Made by a program: the position numbers and the translations under genes. Below the pieces are notes generated by a model. That model made no database searches, was not told the origin of the DNA, and saw only the letters and a list, made by a program, of their open reading frames with translations. This document shows positions 46,029-52,468 of a stretch of 52,468 nt of DNA, one piece after another; position 1 is the stretch's first letter, and every line of letters begins with the position of its first letter. The stretch is from Canibacter oris. Its GTDB lineage: Bacteria; Actinomycetota; Actinomycetes; Actinomycetales; Microbacteriaceae. Location of the stretch: positions 1 to 52,468 of the forward strand of contig NZ_JACIFD010000013.1 of the NCBI RefSeq assembly GCF_014197205.1. The letters are read 5' to 3'.

Positions 46029-46637
46029 TCAAAGGCTCGCTGCAGCGTTGGATGTGTCAGCAGGGGCGTCCTCAGAGCTAGCGGATTCCGTGGTGATGTC
46101 CACGTCTGCAGGAGCGGGCTGATCTACCGGACCCAAATTATCAAACAACACATCTGCGAGTGTATCCAAATCGACGCTATCAATATCTACGCCATTTATC
46201 TCGTCATCAAAATCGCTGAAGTCGTTCTCTAGCAAATCGTCTTCAGCATCAATATCTTCGGCGGCGAGCTCCTGCGCCGCCTGCGCCGCTGCCAAGGCCT
46301 CATCAGACGCTGCAGCCGCCTGCGACTTGCGATAGTCGGCCAGACGCTGTGACCACGGCACCCATTCCGGTGCCAAAAGTGCATCTGGCCCCGGCAGCAG
46401 CCCCAGCTCAGTCACGGTTACCGCAGCTTTCGGGCTCAACCGGGTTACAGTAACTACCCAACGCCACCCCACATATGAGGGTTTCAGGCAGTCAAACACC
46501 AGGTTGCAGCTGCCACCATCAGACAGCTGCGCAATTTCCAGCATGTCACCTATGGTGTCTGCGGCGGTCACCGTCACCAGTTCACCACGCGCTAAACGCT
46601 CCGCCTCACGCAGCGCTTTTCCTTTTAACTCAGTCAT
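46029..46637 (-). CDS. DUF3027 family protein
   Basis: A 202-residue cytosolic protein. The conserved core reads CLKPSYVGWRWVVTVTR and LLPGPDALLAPEWVPW, typical of actinobacterial DUF3027. The C-terminal half (about 110-200) is highly acidic and low in complexity. Function unknown; the tryptophan-rich core is suggestive of a binding fold. It follows the cold-shock gene by three bases and is surely cotranscribed with it. Confidence 0.9.
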   Translation of the reverse strand: MTELKGKALREAERLARGELVTVTAADTIGDMLEIAQLSDGGSCNLVFDCLKPSYVGWRWVVTVTRLSPKAAVTVTELGLLPGPDALLAPEWVPWSQRLADYRKSQAAAASDEALAAAQAAQELAAEDIDAEDDLLENDFSDFDDEINGVDIDSVDLDTLADVLFDNLGPVDQPAPADVDITTESASSEDAPADTSNAAASL

Positions 46638-46640
46638 TAG

Positions 46641-47018
46641 TTATCCCTCAAAATCTGTTGCAACCTGCCGCAGCATCACCGCGAGCTTTCGGGCTTTGGC
46701 GCGCTCAGGGTAATTACCCTGCTTTAATTTTTCACCAACGCCGTCAAGCAACTTCACCAAGTCTTCCACGATTACCGCCATCTCATCAGCGGGAATCCGC
46801 GGCTTGTGGGTTTGCCGTTGCGGCGCGTTCAACACCCGCACCGACAGCGCCTGTGGGCCACGCCTGCCCTCACCCACAGCGTATTCGACACGCGCTCCTT
46901 GCGGCAGCTGAGTATCTCCAACGATTGATGCGTGCACGTAAACCTGTTGGCCGTCCTCACCCGCGATGAATCCGAAACCCTTTGCCTCATCGAAGAAACG
47001 CACTTTTCCAGTTGGCAT
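46641..47018 (-). CDS. Cold-shock domain protein with C-terminal helical domain
   Basis: A 125-residue nucleic-acid-binding protein. The N-terminal 65 residues form a cold-shock OB fold with GKVRFFDEAKGFGFI (RNP1) and VYVHASIV (RNP2). An added helical C-terminus (about 75-125, MAVIVEDLVKLLDGVGEKL) makes it about twice the size of CspA and is characteristic of the actinobacterial branch next to DUF3027. A translation or RNA-chaperone role is likely from the family. It leads a two-gene unit with DUF3027. Confidence 0.92.
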   Translation of the reverse strand: MPTGKVRFFDEAKGFGFIAGEDGQQVYVHASIVGDTQLPQGARVEYAVGEGRRGPQALSVRVLNAPQRQTHKPRIPADEMAVIVEDLVKLLDGVGEKLKQGNYPERAKARKLAVMLRQVATDFEG

Positions 47019-47182
47019 TTTTATGTCACCTCAGTCATACCTAAAACTTTTGCGATCACGCACTTATTTGTGCAAAACTTCGCCTGTTTCAAGCATAGCG
47101 GAGCACGGCGCAAACACCACCAAAGCTAGCCGCGCTTTCCTCAGCCAAGTGCACCAAGCGTCACATAAGCTAGGCTAGAGAC

Positions 47183-47455
47183 GTGAGAAAAAATAACAGC
47201 AACAACCAGACGGTCCAGAACAGCAAACTAGAGTCTGTGCTGGCCTGGGGGGCCGTGATTTGCATCGGCGCCTCAGTTTTAGCTTTCCTAGTGGTGCTGA
47301 TTATAGGCGCGATTCAGTCAACTCGCGAAGTTCCTGGTGGCTCATATCAAGCAATTGCATGGATCGCATACGTCGGTATGCCACTCGGCTTCCTGATGCT
47401 TTTCACACTACTTTTTATGAACCTGTCAAAGCGCAAGCGAGAGCAGCGCCGGTAG
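47183..47455 (+). CDS. Small two-helix membrane protein
   Basis: A 90-residue protein with a polar Asn-rich start, two membrane helices (about 19-44 and 54-78) and a basic tail (KRKREQRR). Similar short proteins at this locus in related actinobacteria are often mislabelled as ABC transporter ATPases; there is no ATPase motif here. The GTG at 47183 has no ribosome site and TAGGCT lies about 10 bases before it, so the message may be leaderless. Confidence 0.68.
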   Translation: MRKNNSNNQTVQNSKLESVLAWGAVICIGASVLAFLVVLIIGAIQSTREVPGGSYQAIAWIAYVGMPLGFLMLFTLLFMNLSKRKREQRR

Positions 47456-47538
47456 CGCAGCCGGATTAATCACGCTGTGCCGCCGCTAACGGCTAGCGCC
47501 AACCAAAACCGCGCACTGCAACAAAACCGGTATAGCCG

Positions 47539-48579
47539 CTACAGCGTCGCCAGCCGCGCCATCACCGTTGCGGATTCTTCCCGCTTCGGCTCGAACACCG
47601 CTTTTTCGGTGACAATCGCGTCGATTAAGTCTGCCGGGGTCACGTCAAAAGCCGGGTTATAGCCGGCGACGCCTTCCGGTGTCAGCCGCTGGCCACCCAG
47701 GAAGTTCACCTCGTCGTCACTACGCAGCTCAATCTCGATGTCTGCGCCGCTCGCGGTCTGCAAATCAACCGTTGACGCCGGTGCCGCCACCAGAAATGGC
47801 ACTCCCGCGCGGTGGCAAGCCAGAGCAACCGCAACCGAACCGATTTTATTTGCGGTGTCACCGTTCAGGGCGATTCGATCCGCCCCAATAATCGCAAAAT
47901 CAACCAACCCCCGCAAAATTGTGGAGCTCGCAGCCCCATCAACCTGCACCCGATGTGCGATGCCGAGCTTCTTCAGCTCCCAGCTGGTCAGCCGCGACCC
48001 CTGCAGCAGCGGGCGGGTCTCATCAGCATAAACCTCTTCCACCAGGCCGCGCTCGTGCAGTTCGCGGATCACGCCAAGCGCGGTACCCCAAGCGGTGGTT
48101 GCCAGTGCACCGGTGTTGCAGTGCGTCAGCACCCGGTATTTCTCCCGTGGATAGTTCGCGATTAACCAGTCTGCGCCGCGACGAGCAAGTTCCCTATTGG
48201 CAGCTTCGTCAGCGGCTGCGACCGCATGTGCCGCCGCTAACACTGCTGCAAAACCCTGGGGAATCAGCGGTGCGACCTGATCAACCCCCCATGCCAAATT
48301 CACCGCGGTCGGGCGTGCCTCACGCACCGCCGCCACAGCGGCCGCAATCGCTGCGTCATCCCAGCCTTTTGCAGCACCCTCGGCGAGCACCAGGGCCACC
48401 CCGTATGCACCCGCAGCGCCCAATGCCGGGGCTCCGCGCACTACCAGCCGCGCGATCGCATCAACCAACTGCTCGGTGCTCACAACATCAATAAATTCCT
48501 CAGTATGCGGCAGCTTGGTTTGATCAATCAGGCGGATCGCGTGCCGCGGCTCAGTAACCCAGGTAATCGCTCTAATCAC
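47539..48579 (-). CDS. mtnA: S-methyl-5-thioribose-1-phosphate isomerase
   Basis: Methionine salvage enzyme converting methylthioribose-1-phosphate to methylthioribulose-1-phosphate. Catalytic Cys154 lies in LTHCNTGALAT and Asp234 in GADRIALNGDTANKIG; RGAPALGAAGAYG is at 48-60. 346 residues, family length. No other mtn gene is adjacent. The TRZ/ATZ-type deaminase at 19401-20753 may belong to the same purine/methylthio metabolism. Confidence 0.95.
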   Translation of the reverse strand: MIRAITWVTEPRHAIRLIDQTKLPHTEEFIDVVSTEQLVDAIARLVVRGAPALGAAGAYGVALVLAEGAAKGWDDAAIAAAVAAVREARPTAVNLAWGVDQVAPLIPQGFAAVLAAAHAVAAADEAANRELARRGADWLIANYPREKYRVLTHCNTGALATTAWGTALGVIRELHERGLVEEVYADETRPLLQGSRLTSWELKKLGIAHRVQVDGAASSTILRGLVDFAIIGADRIALNGDTANKIGSVAVALACHRAGVPFLVAAPASTVDLQTASGADIEIELRSDDEVNFLGGQRLTPEGVAGYNPAFDVTPADLIDAIVTEKAVFEPKREESATVMARLATL

Positions 48580-48875
48580 GGTAACTCCTCAAATCTGCTG
48601 CTCAGTCCAGTGTCACAGCGCTGCAGCAACAAGCGTGCAGCGCCCCTCACTGAGGTTTTTAAGTCTTCTAAAGTCTAACCCATTCGCACAAGCGTTGTCG
48701 CTGCCGCCAGCAACCGCTATCGTTGTCCGCCCCAAAATACTGCCCCACTGCCTGCCCCGCCCGCAAGCACACCTGCGCCAAACACGGCGAGCATGGCAGT
48801 GCCAAGCACGAGCACACCAGCTCCAAGCATGAAGATTTTCAGCCCAGTCATAGAAAACTACGGAACACTAGAAGC
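48580..48875. other. Gap between mtnA and response regulator, with one tiny frame
   Basis: This 296-base divergent gap should contain both promoters. On the minus strand, ATG 48851 to TAG 48717 encodes 44 residues (MTGLKIFMLGAGVLVLG at the start, rich in Gly, Ala, Val and Leu, one hydrophobic helix). It lacks a clear ribosome site and may be chance. Nothing else was seen. Confidence 0.4.
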
Positions 48876-49577
48876 ATGGGAACACAAAATAAAGGACCTC
48901 GTATCCTCATCGTAGATGACGAACCAAACATCCGCGAGATGCTGCTTACCAGCCTGCGCTTCGCAGGCTTCGGGGTGCGCGCCGTCAGCAACGGGGCGCA
49001 AACGATCTCTGCCGTGCTTGAGGAAGAACCTGACATGATCCTGCTAGATGTGATGCTGCCAGACATGAGCGGTTTTAGCGTAACCGAGCGGCTGCGCGCT
49101 GCTGGCTACACTGCACCGATTCTGTTCCTCACCGCGAAAGACGATGTGGAAGATAAAATTAAAGGGTTGTCTGTGGGCGGCGACGACTACGTCACCAAGC
49201 CCTTTAGCCTTGACGAGATTATCGCCCGCATCAAAGCAATTTTGCGCCGCACCACTCCTGAGGAAGAAACCACGGCGCTGTCTATCGGCCCTATCACAAT
49301 GGATCAAGACACCCACGAGGTGCAGGTTGGCGAAAACAGTGTTGAGCTCAGCCCGACTGAGTACAAGCTGCTGCGCTACCTGATGCAGAACCCTAACCGG
49401 GTGCTCTCAAAATCACAGATTCTTGACCACGTCTGGGAGTATGACTTCAACGGTGACGCTGGAATCGTAGAATCATACATTTCTTACCTGCGTCGTAAGC
49501 TCGACCCGCTGACTCCAGAACCACTAATTCACACTAAACGTGGTTTCGGCTATATGCTGAAAGTCGAAGGCATCTAA
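48876..49577 (+). CDS. OmpR/PhoP-family response regulator
   Basis: A 233-residue DNA-binding regulator. The receiver domain has Asp14/Asp15, the phosphorylation site Asp58 (LLDVMLPDMSGF), Thr86 and Lys108 (VTKPFSLDE). The winged-helix output domain contains LSPTEYKLLRYL and VVESYISYLRRKLD-like IVESYISYLRRKLD. It is very close to mycobacterial PhoP and TrcR, whose class governs virulence, lipid or stress genes; the targets here are unknown. The ATG at 48876 is the start of the conserved domain; the upstream in-frame extension is not conserved. A kinase gene follows after 88 bases. Confidence 0.94.
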   Translation: MGTQNKGPRILIVDDEPNIREMLLTSLRFAGFGVRAVSNGAQTISAVLEEEPDMILLDVMLPDMSGFSVTERLRAAGYTAPILFLTAKDDVEDKIKGLSVGGDDYVTKPFSLDEIIARIKAILRRTTPEEETTALSIGPITMDQDTHEVQVGENSVELSPTEYKLLRYLMQNPNRVLSKSQILDHVWEYDFNGDAGIVESYISYLRRKLDPLTPEPLIHTKRGFGYMLKVEGI

Positions 49578-49665
49578 GCAGCTTTTACGCTGCGCGCCGG
49601 GCGGTTACAGAGTGCTGTGGCCGCCCGCTGTGCTTTGCCGCAGAGGCCAAATTCAAGGAGCAACA

Positions 49666-51303
49666 ATGGCGAAACCAACGCTGCTGAAGCGATGGGCAAA
49701 CGTGACCCTGCGCAATAAGATAACCAGTGTTACTGTACTAATTTTGCTGTTCGGCCTGTCAATCACTGGCACTGGCACTATCTCGCTGCTGAAGCCAAGT
49801 CTTTACAACGCTCAAGACGCGGAATTGCAACAGCTGCTGAGCGATCCGGTTTTGGCACTGCAGCCGGGAGCGACGCAGGGTCAAATAACTCGCGCTGATG
49901 TCGTTTACGCTCCTAACAACTATTACGTTGCGCTCTTCGACAACACTGGCGCTTTCCTCTACGACAATATCGAATCTGAATCACAGCCCACCCCAGAAGT
50001 GCACAGCATTGATCCGCAGTGGCTAGCCACCCCTAGCAACCTCCGCCGCGTATTTGATTTTGGCGACCCTTCTGGCGTGCACTGGCGCGGTGTCCTGGCT
50101 CCGGTTTACAGTGATATCGGAACTGCGCCGACTCAGGTTTCAGGGTATCTGCTAATCGCTTCCTCGACCGCTATCATAGACCGCATTGCGGCACAATATA
50201 TGACTATTTTTATCGGCTTTGGGCTTGCCGTAGTGCTGCTCGGAGCGGCTCTCACTCGGATTCTAGTAACCGCCACTTTCGAGCCGCTCAGCGAGGTGGA
50301 GCGCACCGCACGGGATATTGCTAGGGGTGATTTCTCTAAACGTATCCATGTTGAGACCCCAAACACAGAAGTTGGTCACGTAGGCACTTCGCTCAACGTA
50401 ATGCTTGATCGTATTAACAGCGCCTTTAATGACCGTGCGGCAACAATCGAAAAAATGCAACGTTTCGTAGGTGATGCGGGCCATGAGTTGCGCACACCCT
50501 TGGCATCAGTACGGGGGTATGCCGAGCTTTATCGCATGGGGGTTTTCCAGAGCGAGGAAGAAGTTGCGCAGGCGATGGGTCGCATCGAAAAAGAGGCAAT
50601 CAGAATGACCAGCCTGGTGGAAGATCTATTGTCTCTCGCACGTCTTGACGCCAGCCGCAAATTGGAAATGACCCCGCTTGATTTGAACGCCCTAGCACGG
50701 GATGCGGTGCTTGACGCACTGGCACAAGACCCGGATCGGGATATTACTGTGCTGCAGGATCCAACCACCCCGATGGCACTGGGCGATGAGCATAAAGTGC
50801 GGCAAATCATGACAAACCTGTTGGCTAACGCGATTCGACACACCGATACTGGCACCCCAATCGAGATTGCGGTGTCGCAGCAGCCACACTGTGCCCGTTT
50901 TGAGGTGCGAGATCACGGCGAAGGCGTGCCCGAGCAGCATCGGGAGAAAATTTTTGACCGTTTCTGGCGTGCGGACACCAGCCGCAACCGGGAAACAGGG
51001 GGCAGTGGTCTCGGCCTGTCGATTGTGTCATCTATTGTGGCAGCTCACAAGGGACGCGTTAGCTGTCACGAAACAGCTGGTGGCGGCGCAACCTTCCGCG
51101 TTGATTTGCCGCTCGCTGAACCACAGCTGGCTGATAACCAAGCACCTGATGCAGCAGCGGTTTTTGAGCGGGGTTTGGCAGATACCGCAGCAGGCTCAAA
51201 GCCTAAACCGCAGAACATAAAGCCTGCAAAGCAGCAACTGGCTAAAACTGCTTCCCGAGCCACCCGAAAGCTTCGTGGGAAAAACAGTAACAAAGCTGAG
51301 TAG
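49666..51303 (+). CDS. Sensor histidine kinase
   Basis: A 545-residue membrane kinase, the partner of the preceding regulator. Membrane helices at about 19-42 and 180-203 enclose a sensor domain of about 135 residues (including NYYVALFDNTGAFLYD). HAMP follows (about 203-256), then the HisKA H box FVGDAGHELRTPL with His273, the N box TNLLANAIRH, G1 DHGEGVP and G2 GGSGLGLSIV. A disordered Lys/Ala tail of about 60 residues ends it. The start is ATG at 49666 with AAGGAG at 49655-49660. Confidence 0.95.
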   Translation: MAKPTLLKRWANVTLRNKITSVTVLILLFGLSITGTGTISLLKPSLYNAQDAELQQLLSDPVLALQPGATQGQITRADVVYAPNNYYVALFDNTGAFLYDNIESESQPTPEVHSIDPQWLATPSNLRRVFDFGDPSGVHWRGVLAPVYSDIGTAPTQVSGYLLIASSTAIIDRIAAQYMTIFIGFGLAVVLLGAALTRILVTATFEPLSEVERTARDIARGDFSKRIHVETPNTEVGHVGTSLNVMLDRINSAFNDRAATIEKMQRFVGDAGHELRTPLASVRGYAELYRMGVFQSEEEVAQAMGRIEKEAIRMTSLVEDLLSLARLDASRKLEMTPLDLNALARDAVLDALAQDPDRDITVLQDPTTPMALGDEHKVRQIMTNLLANAIRHTDTGTPIEIAVSQQPHCARFEVRDHGEGVPEQHREKIFDRFWRADTSRNRETGGSGLGLSIVSSIVAAHKGRVSCHETAGGGATFRVDLPLAEPQLADNQAPDAAAVFERGLADTAAGSKPKPQNIKPAKQQLAKTASRATRKLRGKNSNKAE

Positions 51304-51390
51304 CACACAGCAGCGCAGGGACTACTGATTGCAGCAGCGAACAGCAATGTACGTGAGAATTGCACAGCTCACCAACGCAGCAGAGGGCAT

Positions 51391-51427
51391 AAGAGGGGCG
51401 GTGTTCATAAGGAACACCGCCCCTCTT
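51391..51427. terminator. Bidirectional terminator
   Basis: A perfect 16-base stem (51391-51406 with 51412-51427; outer AAGAGGGGCGG) and a 5-base loop, with CATTTTC after it on the plus side. It lies between the convergent histidine kinase and surface protein genes. Confidence 0.88.
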
Positions 51428-51448
51428 CATTTTCTCAGCTGTTGCCAG

Positions 51449-52468
51449 TTACTTCTTACGTCGCAGTACCAGCATACTCGCGCCAGCGATTACCCCGAGG
51501 CCGCTCAGCAGCACAGCGCCGGAGAGTGAAGTACCGGTCTTTGCGAGAGTTTTCGCTGCGCCAGGAGCAGCTGTTGAAGCAGCTGGTTTCTCCGGTACAA
51601 CCGGAACTACGTTCTGGTCGTTTTCAGACGCGCAATCTGGCTTTGCGATAGGACCAAAAACCGCTGTCTTTGCTTCGCCGAGCGCGATAAAACGGTCAAG
51701 CTTGGTGCCAGCTACCAACGGCTCCAGATTCGCATACAAGGCTGGATCGTAAGCTTTCTCCTTATCAAAGAAGTAGCTCTGCACCATAACTGTCTTACCA
51801 TGGTAGGTTGTGCTGTCAAAAGCAGGGTAAGCTGCTTTAAAATCAGCAAGCGTCAACTGCTTTTCAGCGTTCAGCTTATCGCGCAGCGCAGCATTCAGTG
51901 AGATTGACTTACCGTCAACAGTAGCAACAAGACGGTGGTTAGCTTCCAGCACCGCATTGTCACCGAGCTTAATCAAGAACTCATCAACCTGTGGCTGCCC
52001 AGCAACACAAGCTGCTGACCCAAGCACAAAATCCACAGTCGCAGCAGGAGCCTGCGTAATTAGCTGGCTACCACCGCACTGCAAGCTATCTGCGGTATTA
52101 AAAACAACTGTCTTTGCTTCGCCGAGCGCGATAAAACGGTCAAGTTTGGTGCCAGCTACCAACGGCTCCAGATTCGCATACAAGGCTGGATCGTAAGCTT
52201 TCTCCTTATCAAAGAAGTAGCTCTGCACCATAACTGTCTTACCATGGTAGGTTGCGCTGTCAAAAGCAGGGTAAGCTGCTTTAAAATCAGCAAGCGTCAA
52301 CTGCTTTTCAGCGTTCAGCTTATCGCGCAGCGCAGCATTCAGTGAGATTGACTTACCGTCAACAGTAGCAACAAAGCGGTGGTTAGCTTCCAGCACCGCA
52401 TTGTCACCGAGCTTAATCAAGAACTCATCAACCTGTGGCTGCCCAGCAACACAAGCCATCGTACCGAG
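51449..52468 (-). CDS. LAKTG-anchored surface protein with tandem repeats (runs off right edge)
   Basis: The C-terminal 339 codons of a cell-wall protein. The sorting signal is complete: TLAKTG, a hydrophobic helix (SGAVLLSGLGVIAGASML) and the basic tail RRKK. The LAxTG form suits class E sortases of Actinobacteria. Ahead is a Pro/Ala-rich spacer and two 148-residue repeats with motifs VDEFLIKLGDN, ISLNAALRDKL and YDPALYANLEPLVAG, each with Cys residues that may pair. The Met at 52459 is not a believable start, since the codons before it (LGT) continue the repeat (LGS at the same place in the next copy). The gene therefore extends beyond the window with at least one more repeat. Confidence 0.9.
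   Translation of the reverse strand, partial: LGTMACVAGQPQVDEFLIKLGDNAVLEANHRFVATVDGKSISLNAALRDKLNAEKQLTLADFKAAYPAFDSATYHGKTVMVQSYFFDKEKAYDPALYANLEPLVAGTKLDRFIALGEAKTVVFNTADSLQCGGSQLITQAPAATVDFVLGSAACVAGQPQVDEFLIKLGDNAVLEANHRLVATVDGKSISLNAALRDKLNAEKQLTLADFKAAYPAFDSTTYHGKTVMVQSYFFDKEKAYDPALYANLEPLVAGTKLDRFIALGEAKTAVFGPIAKPDCASENDQNVVPVVPEKPAASTAAPGAAKTLAKTGTSLSGAVLLSGLGVIAGASMLVLRRKK
51664..52012. repeat. Intragenic direct repeat, copy 1
   Basis: A 349-base copy with 4 mismatches to 52108-52456 (about 99% identical), period 444 bases. Two of the changes alter residues (Leu/Phe and Thr/Ala). The 95 bases between the copies complete the 148-codon unit. Confidence 0.95.
52108..52456. repeat. Intragenic direct repeat, copy 2
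   Basis: Partner of 51664-52012. Similarity stops at 52457, 12 bases from the window edge, where the upstream repeat diverges in sequence but keeps the protein pattern LG-x-x-ACV. Confidence 0.95.

Overview
The window reads as a chromosomal, mostly housekeeping stretch of an actinobacterium, most likely a Microbacteriaceae-type member of the Micrococcales. The case rests on a mycothiol S-conjugate amidase (Mca), a DtxR/IdeR iron regulator whose metal ligands fall at the IdeR residue numbers, DUF4307, DUF3027 and DUF985 proteins, an LAXTG-type sortase signal, a glpX-type fructose-bisphosphatase, and gene orders shared with Mycobacterium. GC content is moderate for that group. The genus is not determined. 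No rRNA, tRNA, CRISPR array, insertion sequence or phage gene was recognised.

Layout. 1-3739 (minus): the N-terminal two thirds of smc, which leaves the window on the left, behind pcp and a GNAT gene. 3813-6712: small genes, including a DUF2087 regulator, a PLDc_N membrane protein, a low-molecular-weight tyrosine phosphatase, a membrane protein/XRE regulator pair under a palindromic operator, and an SdpI-type protein. 6831-9553: ychF and an amino-acid permease. 9751-16588: rmuC, fba with a membrane protein, glpX, aroD and xseA. 16672-20753: two nucleoside-type ABC permeases, a DUF985 cupin and a TRZ/ATZ-type deaminase, together suggesting nucleoside or purine use. 20869-25987: an SDR, then a block with the same order as M. 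tuberculosis Rv1086-Rv1080c: short Z-prenyl synthase, TrhA, small membrane protein, mca, DUF4307, greA.

26123-29110 holds a two-gene unit: a compact HSP90-family ATPase followed 12 bases later by an uncharacterised all-helical, TPR-like protein. This is the best candidate for an undescribed system. 29174-32912: a DUF4870 membrane protein, a sugar porter and methylmalonate-semialdehyde dehydrogenase, a pair that would fit inositol use. 33062-37370 (minus): typA, argF and argH, closely spaced and possibly one transcript. 37510-40348: an M20 peptidase and an MFS exporter. 40425-43902: a small membrane-anchored protein, tpx, the L11-L1 ribosomal pair without secE-nusG upstream, and an NlpC/P60 wall hydrolase. 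43998-47455: dtxR with a putative iron box, serC, DUF3027, a cold-shock protein and a small membrane protein. 47539-51303: mtnA and a PhoP/TrcR-like two-component system. From 51449 to the right edge (minus): an LAKTG-anchored surface protein with nearly identical 148-residue repeats.

Several start codons were moved to agree with ribosome binding sites or family alignments (glpX, xseA, the first ABC permease, trhA, mca, greA, the MFS exporter, rplK, dtxR, the response regulator and the histidine kinase). One XRE gene has ATA where its start codon should be. Strong hairpins between genes are listed as terminators.
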